From NCBI GenBank assembly GCA_028551475.1, contig CM052355.1:10106001-10170000 (forward strand): a stretch of DNA of 64,000 nt. The letters run 5' to 3'. This stretch comes from Casuarina equisetifolia. Taxonomy: Eukaryota > Streptophyta > Magnoliopsida > Fagales > Casuarinaceae. Below are positions 12,345 through 23,797 of the stretch, in pieces; position 1 is the stretch's first letter; each line of letters opens with the position of its first letter. Under the pieces are notes generated by a model. That model was not told the origin of the DNA and ran no database searches. It saw only the letters and a list, made by a program, of their open reading frames with translations. Both the position numbers and the translations under genes were made by a program.

Positions 12345-14929
12345 TCACGCAACGTATCTGCAAGTACCATGGCCTGATCAAGAAGCATCAACAAAAATAG
12401 ACAGTTAAAATTTGCTTGAACTATCAAAAATCCGAATAAGAATCTTACTTCTTTTCTTCTCCTTTTTTCTTTTCTTTTTTTTTTTGTTTTCTCTGGGCTT
12501 TATTCTTACTTGGGTCTACGGTGGTGAGAACTCCAGTGTGAGCGAAATCACAGTTGTAATCATGGCTACCAGACTTGTGGTAGAAGGCATTCATGATGTA
12601 TGCTGCATGGGACCTAACGTCGTTGGGCTCAAAGCAGGCTCCTCCAGCTTGTATGGGCTTACAATCCACACCAGAGCTACAGACGTAGTCTATGTTAGCC
12701 TGTAACGCTGCAGCGGTAGCATCTGACTTTGGTACACACCACTTCTTGCCTGGCTTCCCTACTGGTGCAGGTTTATTACCGCCGGCCTGCATGTCACACA
12801 AAAAAGATAAATATATATAATATTAGTGAAATATAGAGAAGCTGAAATTAACAAAGAAGTGTATAAGCAAAGCATTGGATCTAAAAGACAATTTGACAGA
12901 ACCCATTAGCAGTGAACCTTTTTCCGAGCAATTTAATATTTGCTCGATAAGATTGTTCAGCTGCATAGGCAGGGGATCAGAAGGAAAGATATAAACAAGA
13001 CAGACAAAAAAGGCTCTGAGATCCGATTCCAAGGACACAGATCTCGATTTTCGGCAAATGTGCTATTCAGTATAGCACAGAACCTTTATTTGAACTCAAT
13101 GGGAAAGACTAGCAGACAAACACTGAGGAAATCGAGTCACGAGATGGTAAATATTCTGAAAACAGGAAAAGGAAGAAAGAAACTGGTAATTGGACACCCT
13201 AATGTTTTTCTTACATCCCCGACATGGCACACAATGACAACGTTGCTGTACTGCTGTAACGCACAAGCGTATCTGACAACTTATCAAAAAAATTCGAAAC
13301 CTTGCCTTGTCGTCCATGTTCCAGGACGGTCTCTATGTAATGGAGATTCTTTGAAAAACCCACTTCCTTTCTCATGAAATTCGAAAGCATATTCTTTTCT
13401 TTGCTTCTTTATCACACAGACAATAGTAACTTCAACTATCCAAGCACAAGAAGAAAAAAATAAATAAATTAAATTCCCAATCGTACCTGGCCATTGCGCA
13501 CTATCCCAATGTCATAAATCGGAGTGAAATCCGCCCGGAACAACCCCCAGTTCCTCTCAGCGGTCGGACCTGGCTTAAGGTTCTCGTTGAACAACGAGAA
13601 AAGGTAGGTCTCGAAAGTCCGGTTGGGCATCAACGGTGTGCCCTTTAGCGAGTTGACATGCCTGACCAAGTTGCCATTGAATGTCGCCGCATTGACCACG
13701 CTACAGGCCTCATAGCCGTCGCAGTCGGTGGGCCAACCGGTCTCGCCCACAACCAAGTCCACGTCGCCGTACCCGAGGGTCTTCATGGCCGAGTGAAGGG
13801 CGTCCATCATGCCGTCGAACATGTTGGTGTACGTAATGCCTGTGTTCTTGTCGTGGATGCCACGGTTGGGCTTGAAGAGGGCATAGTTTGCCATTTTTGG
13901 AGAGTAGGCGAAGTACGGGTAGGGGTTAACCATGAAGGGTGCTTTGGTCTCGCGCAAGAACTGGAGCATGGGCGCGAATACCGCCCGGTCGTAACCTCGC
14001 CTGAACCGCCCTATACTCGGTGGCTCGGAGATTGAAAGAATGCCAAGAGAGTGAGGGGACGTGACCTGGCCATTGAAGCGGACAGGAAGGGCTATTGTTA
14101 GCTTATGCAAAACGCTAAAAAAGAAGAAGCTAATTGGTCACAATGGTATATCTCTCCGTCCGTTGATGCTATTCAAAAACTCAATTATAGAGCAAATACT
14201 TACACAAATTTTGCTGTATGGAGTTCCTCATATAATAGTACCATTTTATAGGAGTTGATTTTTTTGGACAAAAATTCAAGTTTTTGTCTGAAAATATGAA
14301 TTCCGTAATTAAAAGATACATTAAACTTAGTTGATCAGTTCCTCAAACAGTATCTAAAATCAAGACAAATAAAGTTCATATATTCAGAAACTCCATTCCG
14401 ACTCAAAAATATCGAATCAACGGCAACCTATGCGCTCGGAAAGAGAAACAAAGAAGGGCCAAAATAGAATATATCCAACCTTAATGTCCTTGATTCCGGC
14501 GAGAAGAAGAGCCTGATGCAGAGTCCTCATGGCGGGGACAAGGCGAGCGATGAGGGTCTTGTCAGCGGTGGCCATGATTTCATTACCGACGGCAATATAA
14601 TTGATCCGCGTCTGCGGGTGGAACGGGGCGATGTTGGCGGCCACCCACTGGCGAGCGCTTGCGAGGACCGCGAGAGCAGGTATGTCCCCATTGCCGACTG
14701 TCACGGTGACGGCGATGCCGCTGTTGGCAAAGGCCCTCAGGATGTCAGCGTTGGTGTCGAAGATCTTGATGCGGTCGATGGCTGTCCGGGTCTTGAGGAA
14801 GTTGGCCACCTGGGCTGGCGGTGGAAGGTTATTTGCCAGAGTGCCGTAGTTGACGCCGATGGCGTGAGCGGTGGTGGAGAGGTAGAGGAAGAGACTGGAG
14901 AGGACGAGGATGGGGTGACAAAGGGCCAT
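12345..14929 (-). CDS. GH17 endo-1,3-beta-glucanase with C-terminal X8 (CBM43) domain, copy A
   Basis: Four exons on the minus strand: 14929-14480, 14065-13487, 12786-12510 and 12373-12345. They total 1335 nt, a 444-residue protein, and all junctions keep phase. Residues 1-23 are a signal peptide ending in TTAHA, so the protein is secreted. Residues 24-340 are a GH17 barrel that cuts beta-1,3-glucan such as callose. The likely acid/base is Glu117 in the VGNE motif and the nucleophile Glu258 in GETGWP. Residues about 344-444 are an X8 carbohydrate-binding domain with six cysteines, the last supplied by the 29-nt final exon. The chain stops just after X8, with no hydrophobic GPI tail. This matches the layout of soluble pollen-type enzymes such as Ole e 9, though the tissue is inference. 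The next gene upstream is a tandem copy. Confidence 0.92.
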
Positions 14930-14983
14930 GGCCGGTGTATGTTTTGACAGACTTGTAAGTAAGGAAAAGACAGGAGATTGCCG

Positions 14984-14993
14984 TATATTTATA
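14984..14993 (-). promoter_or_regulatory. TATA box of glucanase A
   Basis: TATAAATATA on the minus strand, 55 bp before the ATG at 14929. It leaves a short 5' UTR. Confidence 0.6.
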
Positions 14994-15530
14994 GTCCGCA
15001 AGGAAAGAGAAGAAGATTCATGTCTTCTTTCGTTGATTTACCACATCCGTTCAGAATTACCCAGCATTAATTTGATTATCCCCACGATTTTATACCTCTT
15101 AAATAGTTTTCGAATTAAGGAGCATGTTGTATGCAAAAATAAATATTCCTTCTGCATTCAAATAAAAGAATACACATGTAATTTTCCTACTTTATGTCTT
15201 CAAGTAGACGCCAAATGATGCAAGATTTGTAGCTGCTCCAACGCCAAATGGCATTGAAAAACAAATACGACACAGTTAGAAGAAAGTCCCGATTAACCAT
15301 ACGTTTAGAGTCGAACACCTCCGCCTTATCTGCCAGAGCCGTAGGTGGTAACAAAGGGCCAGTTTCTTTCATGTTTCCTTATCGTGTTTTCGTGGCGACT
15401 GAACAGAGTTTCCGAGTCAAAGGGACAACCTGACAAGAGTCTACAGCATTGCCCGCAAAGCAAGACTCCCCGCTTCTGGATTTCCGCTTCTGTGATTCAC
15501 GCGCTATAAACACCAATGGCCCTTCGACTT

Positions 15531-16111
15531 CCGCGTGTGAACTCGGGAACGGCTTTTTTGACCTTTGCTTGGTTGACAGGGGTCCACTTACGCGCTTTTC
15601 TTTATCAGGAATAGAAAAGTGACCTGAGTGTCGCCGCGTTTCGCGGTACTCAAAGCGCGGACCCACATAGCCGCGTAAAGAGTCCAGTCCACTGTAGATT
15701 GCTGTTGATGGGCTTTTAGTTCTCATTTTCAGTCTTATTTGTTTGTTAGCTATTCTTTGTGGGTCCACATCTTTCCTCTATTTGAGATTGTAAAGCATAG
15801 ATTATCATTTTTAAGCAAATGTTGATACACCATCGCTTTTGAGCGATTCTCAAATCTGAGTGTTCAATGTTTCACTTTCTCTATTTTCCGCTACAAAATT
15901 CTTCAAAATAGATAAGGTTCGAGGGTCCAAAAAAGTTGATCGTACGAATCATAACTTGCCTCGTCATGCCGTGAGGCTGATCTGACGAAGAAAGTGTAAC
16001 GATAATGATGCTCGAGTCAGTTTCCCTTCTTGGTTCAGCAACCAAAAATAAAATTTTTTAAAAAATATATTATAAAAATTCATCGAATAAAACGAAAAAA
16101 GCTATAGCTAA
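15531..16111. other. Spacer between the two glucanase blocks
   Basis: About 580 bp with no open frame of note and no repeat that I recognise. It is the junction between the two duplicated blocks. Confidence 0.5.
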
Positions 16112-16457
16112 GATTTCTCTTTGAACATAAATCACCTCGAAAGAGTTAATTGAATGCATCATAACATTTTAAAAGCTTCATTATAGGCCCCAGATTTCGT
16201 GGAGGTCAAGATAGTCGAAGGACTACGATGATGGACTGATGTGACAAAATTAATAAGCAGGCATATATAATCATCCAATTATTGTAAACATGGCCTACAG
16301 AAGTGCATTTGGTGCGTTTCATGGAAAGTAGACCACGCATCACTGCAACACATCGCAATGTTGTAGCAAGCAAGATAATTTGAATAAATTCTAAAATAAG
16401 GAAGGCTAGATACCAACTCCCGGGTATTTGCCCGCACCGACCTCTCTCCACTTTCAC

Positions 16458-19400
16458 TCAAGAGGCAACGTATATACATTGACCACGACCTGATCAAGAA
16501 GCAGACACAGGAATACCATTAAAATCTGCTTGAACTATCAAAAAACTCGGAATTAGACTTTTACTTCTTGGCTTTTTTGCAAATGTTTTGCTTTACTTAC
16601 TTGGGTCACTGGCGGTCACAACTCCCGTGAGACCGAAATCACAGTTGAAAGGATGAGCGCCGTTTTGATGATAGAAAGCGTTCATGGCGAACGATGCGTG
16701 GGATCTAACGTCATTGGGTTCAAAGCAGGCTCCACCAGCTTGAATGGGCCTGCAATCCACACCCTTGCTGCAAACGAAGTCGATGTTTGCCTGTAACGCT
16801 GCGACGCCAGCATTCTGCTTTGGTACACACCACTTCTTGCCTGACGCCGGTGCTGGTCGTCCACGTTTTCTACCACCAAACTGCGTAACACAAAAAATAA
16901 ATAAATAAACTAAAATAAAATTGGATATATAGATAATCTGGAATTAATGCAAATAAAAGACAATTAGTTTGACATAACCCATTGGCAGGTAAACATTGGT
17001 GCCTCAAACCATCGAAAACGGATGTGAAACTGGGTATTACACGGGCTTTTTATTTGAGCAAAATGGGAAACGCTAGTCGCAAACGAGAAAGAACTGGAGG
17101 TACCACTTGATCAATATTCAGAAAAGAAAGGGAAGGAGGGAAAGAAGTGATATTGATATTGGGCTTTAACCTTTTTTAAATGTTAGTTCATAATGAAGTT
17201 TATCTTCACTCTTGCGAACTCAATTTTGCTCTTTTTTCTATTTATTGTAAGACTTTTCTTAACAATCTTTCTGTCACACTTTGGGTTCCCTTTTGCTAAG
17301 TTCAACCTAATTCAACCTCTCCACATCAGACCTTGACCCATATTTGTTGGGTTTAACATGGGTCATTTTTTCACAGATTCCAGCCTTGATCCATTTTTTC
17401 ACCCACTATAATCTTTCTTGAGCTCCAATACTTATTAATACCTATTAATAGTATTACTTTAACCAATTTGTGTGATTAGGTAACCAATTTGTAATAAAAA
17501 CTTTGATATTTTTTTACACCAAGTTTTAGAAGCTTGTGTTAAGCCACACAAGACTTTCTTTTAACGTACAAACATAATTCTGTTCTCTATTCTTGATGTT
17601 AGTGTATTTAAATTTTCACTTGCTATCTCTTTTATTTAGTGTGATAATATTATTTTCTTGGATGTTGTATGTGGATTTTATTATAGCATGAAAATGGTCC
17701 AGTGGTAGAAATTGTTTACAAGAAGTGGTAATAGCACATCCAAATGTTGTCCTTAGTGCATCGATTTTGCACGTAGCTCGATAATTTTTTGCTTCTGCAT
17801 AGGCCAAGGTGCAAACACCAGACTAATAAAAAAGAAAATCCGAAAACTGTGCTTTTTGTAATGCATATATTCATCAACAAACTCACCTCCTTCTCGTGAA
17901 ATAGTGTCTTTTATTTCCTTCTTTATCAGACAAACAACAATAACTTTCATTGTCCATCAACCAGAAAGACAAAATGTAAAATTTTATAAAGAATATCTTA
18001 TATTTAACAAGAGTGGAGATTTTTGTCCATATGAATGGAAGGTTGAACATAAATTTTTAATAGACTTCTTAACAGTATAAGATAAATTCATATCATTTAT
18101 TAACATATTCCATCACTATAATTGTTAAATCCAAACTATCTAATGAGTACTACTTTATCCATGTTTGAAGATTAAGGAAGAATATGTACTCTAATACCAA
18201 GTTGATAAAAAATTAAATGAAAGAATTTATCTCTTGAGTTACTTTTTAAATTCCTTATATTTCTATGTGAGACTTAGCACGAAAACTTATTTGAAAATAA
18301 ATGACGTGAATTACATATCATACCTGGTTCCCCCGCATTATCCCAGCGTCATAGACCGGAGTAAAATCCGGTCGGAACAACCCCCAATTCCTCTCAGCAG
18401 TGGGACCCGGCTTAAGGTTCTCATTGAACAACGCGAAAAGGTGGGTCTCGAAAGTCCGGTTGGGCATCAACGGCGTACCCGCAGCCGCGCTGACACGTCT
18501 GACCAAGTTCCCATTATATGTCTCCGCCTTCACTACGCTACAGGCATCGGAGCCGTCGCACGCGGTGGGCCAGCCGGTCTCGCCCACTACCAAGTCCACG
18601 TCACCGTACCCGAGGGTCTTCATGGCCGAGTGAACAGCGTCCATCATGGCGTCGAACATGTTGGTGTACGTAATGCCCGTGTTCTTGTCGTGGACACCAG
18701 GGTTGCTCTGGAAGAGAGCGTAGTTTGCCACCTGGGGAGAGTAGGCGAAGTACGGGTAGGGGTTGACCATGAAGGACGAGTTGGTCTCCCGCAAGAATTG
18801 GAGCATGGGCGCGAATACCGTCCGGGCGTAGCCTCTCCTGAACAGCCCCGCACTCGGCGGCTCGGAGATTGAAAGAATGCCAAGAGAGTGAGGGGATGTG
18901 ACCTGGTCAATAAAACGGACAAGAAAGGGCTATCGTTAGAGCTAATGCTAACAAAACGGATAATCTTTTAGGTTATCATTATGGATAAGAATCTAGGTAG
19001 GACTCAAAGTCACTTACGTGACTATTATAGTTTTTCAAAACAATTATACTAGACAGACTTCTTTTATCCTTTGTATGGAGTTCCACCATATGACCGTTCC
19101 ATTTCGTAGGACTTGTTTGTTTGATAAGAATTCGTGTTTTATCTAGAAGTTCTGCTCAATATGAATTCCATATTTGAAAGATAAGGGAAGGGAAAGTTTT
19201 TCATAACAGTTCCGCTGATGGTACGTAAAGTCAAAAAGAACAGTGATCATACATTCAGAAATGAACTCTATTCCAACTCGAAATATTCAGTGAAATAAAA
19301 CTATAGTAAGAGAAAAATAAAATTAAAAAGCCAGATTAGAATATACTTCAACCTTGATGTCCTTGATTCCGGCGCGAAGAAGTGCATGGTGGAGAGCCCT

Positions 19401-19802
19401 CATGGCAGGGACGAGTTGGGAGATGAGTCCCTTGTCTTTGGTATCCACGACTTCATTGCCAACAGTAATATAATTGATCCGTGTCCGCGGGTGGAACGGG
19501 ACGATTTGAGTGGCCACCCAATGGCGCGCTTTTCGGAGGACAGCGAGGTTAGGGATGTCCACATTGCCGACGGTCACGGTGACGGAGATGCCGGTATCGG
19601 CAAAAGCCCCGAGGATTTCAGGGTTGGTGTCGAATATCTTGACGCGGTCGATTGTGGTCCTGGTCTTGAGGAAGTTGGCCACTTGGGTTGGTGTGGGAAG
19701 GTTGTTTCCTAGAGTGCCGTAGTTGATGCCTATGGAGTATGCCGTGGTAGAGAGGAACAGGAAGAGAGTAGAGAGGACGAGGATGGAGGGACCCGGAGCC
19801 AT
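16458..19802 (-). CDS. GH17 endo-1,3-beta-glucanase with C-terminal X8 (CBM43) domain, copy B
   Basis: Four exons on the minus strand: 19802-19353, 18902-18324, 16880-16601 and 16489-16458. They total 1341 nt, 446 residues, in phase throughout. Exons 1 and 2 have exactly the same lengths as in copy A (450 and 579 nt). The signal peptide ends near TTAYS. GH17 catalytic motifs VGNE (Glu117) and GETGWP (Glu258) are intact, as are six X8 cysteines; the last comes from the 32-nt final exon, which ends in CIYVAS. No GPI tail is seen. Exon 3 opens with a short basic linker ([11 protein letters not shown]) that differs from copy A. Both copies look functional. Differences such as EPPSAG versus EPPSIG are spread along the chain. 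Confidence 0.92.
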
Positions 19803-19859
19803 GGCCTGGAGTTGTCTTCTTACACCGTAAAGGAGAAGTAAGGGGGCGTGAGTTTGCGG

Positions 19860-19869
19860 TCTATTTATG
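19860..19869 (-). promoter_or_regulatory. TATA-like box of glucanase B
   Basis: CATAAATAG on the minus strand, about 60 bp before the ATG at 19802. Its place is equivalent to that of the TATA box of copy A. Confidence 0.5.
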
Positions 19870-20320
19870 CACTAAATTTCTGTACTTATTTTGGGGTAAG
19901 GTTTTAGTTAAAGAAGATTAAGTCTTCTCTTCGGTTTTTAGCATATCCGTTAAGAATTAGCAAAGCGCCTACCGCGTTAATCTTGTCTCATATTTAAAGA
20001 TTTTGAACTCCTTAAATAGTTCTTTCAGTTATTTCTATTTTCTTAGGGATCATATTTTTTTAAGCTCTTCCAATGCGAAATTAGCGTTGAAAAATGATTA
20101 TAAAGAGTAATACAGCTGGGTTGACCCAACCATTCGCCTGGCACGTTGGAGGCGAAGGTAGTTTCTGAACAGTGATCTCCTTCATGTCTCGTGGTCGTGC
20201 TTACATGGAGCTTTGGACGAAGTTTCCAGAGGAAAAAGCGTCAGGCCCAGCGCTTAGCCCACGCAGTAAATTTCCCGCTTCTTGTTTTGAGATTCACGCG
20301 CTCTAAACACCAATGGCCGC

Positions 20321-21056
20321 TTCAAACAACGGGTTGGGCTTGGCTCGGCCTCGTACAACGACCTTGCCATTTGGATCTCGCATTTGTGCCTATAGTGAAG
20401 GTCCGGCCGAATTTTGCAAGGACAGCATTGTGATCTTCATGTATATTGCAAAGCTTAAGTAAAGAACAATGTATATTGCAAAGCTCAAGTAAAGAACAAT
20501 TATTGACTTAAAAAAATTGAGTCATGCATTGTTTCAAAATTTATGATTCAAGTGAATATAAATATATTGTAATTTATGGTTCAAGTATAATATTGGATAC
20601 TCAATCTTACATCAAAGAGAAAAATACATGTGAAGTGTCTTATAATTTTTGAGTATCTCTCTTTCGAATGAGATTTTTTGAGAATAGGTGAACTTAAACC
20701 TTAAAGATGATATTGGAGTAATGCCTTCTTCCATATATGCTAACTTAATCTCATAATTGGATCAATCCTTCACAAAGAAATAAGACCAAACTCAAATTAT
20801 AAGGAAATATCATATTCTTAGTCTTACACAAAGAGATTGACACCTACAAAGTGTTTTATAAACCTTAAATATTACTCTCCCTAATAAAGTATTTTAAAAA
20901 GAGGTGGACTTAGGTCTTCAAGATATAAAACTCCTATAATATCAATCATGACACTCGTGATTCATTTTATAATGACAATGATAAAAAGATTAGAATGATC
21001 CAATTACTTATGTGAAAAAATGACTTATTTTCTTCTTTTAAGATTATTTTTTAATA
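20321..21056. other. Spacer before the copia element
   Basis: AT-rich sequence with no supported gene. Apart from the 30-bp tandem duplication, I see nothing in it. Confidence 0.5.
20439..20498 (+). repeat. 30-bp tandem duplication, two copies
   Basis: Two adjacent 30-bp units beginning ATGTATATTGCAAAGCT differ at a single base (20439-20468 and 20469-20498). Confidence 0.85.
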
Positions 21057-21061
21057 GATAT

Positions 21062-21288
21062 TGTCAGCTATACTTACACCTACACACACGATCACATCAC
21101 TCACTCCCTCATGAGTACCCTAGCTTTATAGGGGTACCTATACTTTGTATTCTTTTATGTATAAACACACGGCTGGTATACTTCTTGTAATCACAGATAT
21201 AGAAAATACATATTTTTAGCTTCATTCTCTTCTTCCTATTTCTGATATTGTTCCAACTAATGTGTTTCTGGTCGAACATAGTTTAACT
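21062..21288 (+). repeat. 5' LTR of the copia element
   Basis: 227 bp, starting TGTC and ending TTTAACT, directly preceded by target duplication GATAT. It matches 26309-26536 at about 90 percent. Confidence 0.92.
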
Positions 21289-21299
21289 TGGTATCGAAC
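21289..21299 (+). other. Primer-binding site of the copia element
   Basis: TGGTATCGAAC directly after the 5' LTR. It resembles the initiator tRNA-Met complement TGGTATCAGAGC used by most plant copia elements. Confidence 0.75.
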
Positions 21300-23282
21300 T
21301 TCTCTAGTATGAGCCATCTCTTTTATCCTGGTTTTTATTCCTAACCCAAGCTCACCTCTACCTTTACCTGGCCCGATGTCTACCTCCACCCATACCGGCC
21401 CAGACAGTTCCAAGCCCTCCAACTCAACCCATACCTCTTCAAACCCTACCGTCCTCCCGTTGCCGTCGTTGCCGGAACAACTCAACGGCAACAACTACAT
21501 CATCTAACGAATGATGATAGAACCCTACCTTGACGCTACCAAACTCCTCCCCGTCATTGACAATTCTAAACCCGAACCCCCTACCCATCTCTTCCTTCTT
21601 GCTTCCATCTCCGCCTCCACCTCCAAAGCCTCTCCTCCCACTCGCATCCTTAATCCCATTCATACCCAGTGGCGCATTTGTGATCAGATCGCTATGGGAT
21701 GGCTTCTCACCACCTTTGGCCCCCCTATCGTTGCCTAGTTAATTACCTTTCATTCTTCGGCGACCATCTGGAAATATTTGGTCACTACCTTTGTCGCCCA
21801 ATCCACCGCCCGTGTTACCTCTCTATGCATGGAGCTCCAATCTATGCATTGAGGGGACTGCATCGTTGCCGAATACCTTCAACAAGCCACCCACATCGCC
21901 GATCAACTAGCCCTAATCGGTAAACCTCTTCACAATTCTGACTACAACACCTATGTTTTCCAGGGTTTAGGACTTGAGTTTCAACCTCTCACGGTGGCTA
22001 TCTCTGTCTTTTCTCGAATTGTGCCGCTATTGCACGAAGACCTTCATGGCCTCCTGCTTTCTCACAAGTTGATGGTTGATGTCACTGCTCAAGATGCCGG
22101 TGCTACTCCTCCACCTGCAGCGTTTGCAATTCAGCCTGTGCCTTATTATGCTTCAACAAATCAACCTTTATCACTGTCGGTGTGGCCTCCACGTGCCCCT
22201 CCAGCCTACTCCTCGCCCTTGTTGTTGTCGAACCCCTCTTTTCCGTTAGCGACCCCTTCGCCGATGCCACCACATATGACAGTTAGTGGCCAAAAAGGAC
22301 GACGCGCATCCCCTATTGCCAGATCTATCGCTGGCGTGGCCATTATGCCACCACTTGTCAGTACAGATACACAGCCCAGCCACCCTCCCCCCGCAGGCCC
22401 ACTCCTCTCCCCCTTTTGACTCTCAAGCCCACTCTCCCTCTACCCTGTAGGCCCACCTTGCCCAAGCCTACTCACCCTCTCTCTTTAACCCATCTCTTTA
22501 TCCCTCCTCTCTTTTGGCCCAATCTCCTTTGTCCCTCTCCCCCACTTTAGGCCTGGCCTAGTTTGCTCCCTCAGTTTTTTATCCCTCCTCTCTTTTAAGT
22601 CCACCTCCTTAAGCCCATTTTAGCTCCTTCCCCCCCCCCCCCGGCCCCCCTTTGGCCCATCTTCCCTCCGCTCTTACTGCCTTTTCTTGGTTTGCTGATT
22701 TCAAGGCCACCCATCATGTTACCGATAGCCCCGCCTTTCTCACAATTGTCACTCCATACACTGCTTCTCAACAACTGACCGTGGGTGATGGCGTTTCCCT
22801 TCTTATCACTCATATAGGTACTTTTTAGTCCTCTTCTCCTTCGTATTTTCGCTTGACTGATGTACTTGTTCTTGGTATTACTAAAAATCTTCTTTTTGTT
22901 TCACATTTTGCTCATGATAACCATTGTCTCTTCCATTTTCACGCTACTCACTTTATTGCTTGATCCTTACATACTGGTCAGATCCTCCTCCATAATCCTC
23001 TTAATCGTAACTTGTACTACCTCTCCTTGTCTGGCCTCACTCCTTCTCTGTCTACATTGTCTGCCTCGTCTTCCAACTCTCTTCTATTGTGGTATCATCA
23101 CTTGGGACATGCCTCCTTCGATGTCGTTGTTTGTCTTTTGTCTTCCACGAGCACCTCTTTTTCTCGATCTTCTCTCCCCGTATGTACTGCGTGTGCTCTT
23201 AGTAAAAGTCATCACTACCCCCACCCCCCCCACCTAGTCTTGAGCCTCTTGTCCCCTTAAACTAGTTCATTTTGATGTATGG

Positions 23283-23797
23283 TGTTGCGTAAAAGCACAA
23301 CTGACCAAGTGTTAGGTCTACTTTAGAGGTTGTCGACCAAAAAGAGATTGACAAATTTCTTCTTCTTAGATCCCCCTATGGTAATCAACAAGAAGAGCAC
23401 AAGGCTTTTTCAAGGAAGCACCCTCCAACTTAGATTAATTTTTGACATGCTTTCTTACAAGTTCTTCCTCCTTAAATACTACTCAGAGACCTTCCTTCAT
23501 GAGGGGTTTTGATGACACCCTACTACTAGCAACAACAGCTACTACATAGTTATCATTATCATGACTTCTACACGGAACCCTTAGGGAAACACAAAATGTG
23601 AGTTCCTTACACTAATGAGTGCTTTGTTTTGGCATAACCAAAACCACATTGTTAAACAATATATCACTTCTACCAGGCATGCGCATGACATGCTCTTACT
23701 GTCTTAATGAGAATAAGACAAAGACATCACTTCAAAATAACTCCACCCCTTTCGTTCTTTATGGCACTTTTCCCTTAATGCCCTTGGCTTCATAACA
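23283..23797. mobile_element. Solo LTR nested in the copia integrase region
   Basis: A 515-bp block starts TGTTGCG and ends CATAACA, so its ends are TGTT…AACA. It is flanked by a 5-bp target duplication TATGG (23278-23282 and 23798-23802). The copia integrase region resumes directly after it. It carries no coding sequence of its own. These signs fit a solo LTR left by recombination of a younger LTR element. I cannot tell its superfamily. Confidence 0.8.

Larger units (their letters stand above)
11995..15530 (-). repeat. Tandem duplication, copy A (glucanase A and flanks)
   Basis: This block matches the block at about 16112-20320 well beyond the coding exons. On the 3' side, both share a GCCCCAGATTTC stretch (12070, 16187) and surrounding sequence. 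On the 5' side, both share a TTCACGCGCT…AAACACCAATGGCC stretch (15496-15520, 20292-20315). Edges were judged by eye. Confidence 0.8.
16112..20320 (-). repeat. Tandem duplication, copy B (glucanase B and flanks)
   Basis: Partner of the block at 11995-15530. It is about 0.7 kb longer, mainly because the second intron of gene B is 1443 bp against 700 bp in gene A. Confidence 0.8.

Noticed and set aside
12445-12509. Lys-rich C-terminal extension of the glucanase X8 domain
   Set aside because: This is intron sequence: the frame merely stays open past the donor at 12509, while splicing to 12373 restores the sixth cysteine.
14516-14947. 143-residue plus-strand open frame
   Set aside because: Antisense to exon 1 of glucanase A; no family resemblance.
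18234-18872. 212-residue plus-strand open frame
   Set aside because: It is antisense to exon 2 of glucanase B, and a similar antisense frame (13658-14035) mirrors copy A. GC-rich codon use in the real exon keeps the opposite strand open.
22628-22646. Run of C bases
   Set aside because: A homopolymer within the decayed copia element, with no sign of function; it may also be hard to sequence exactly.
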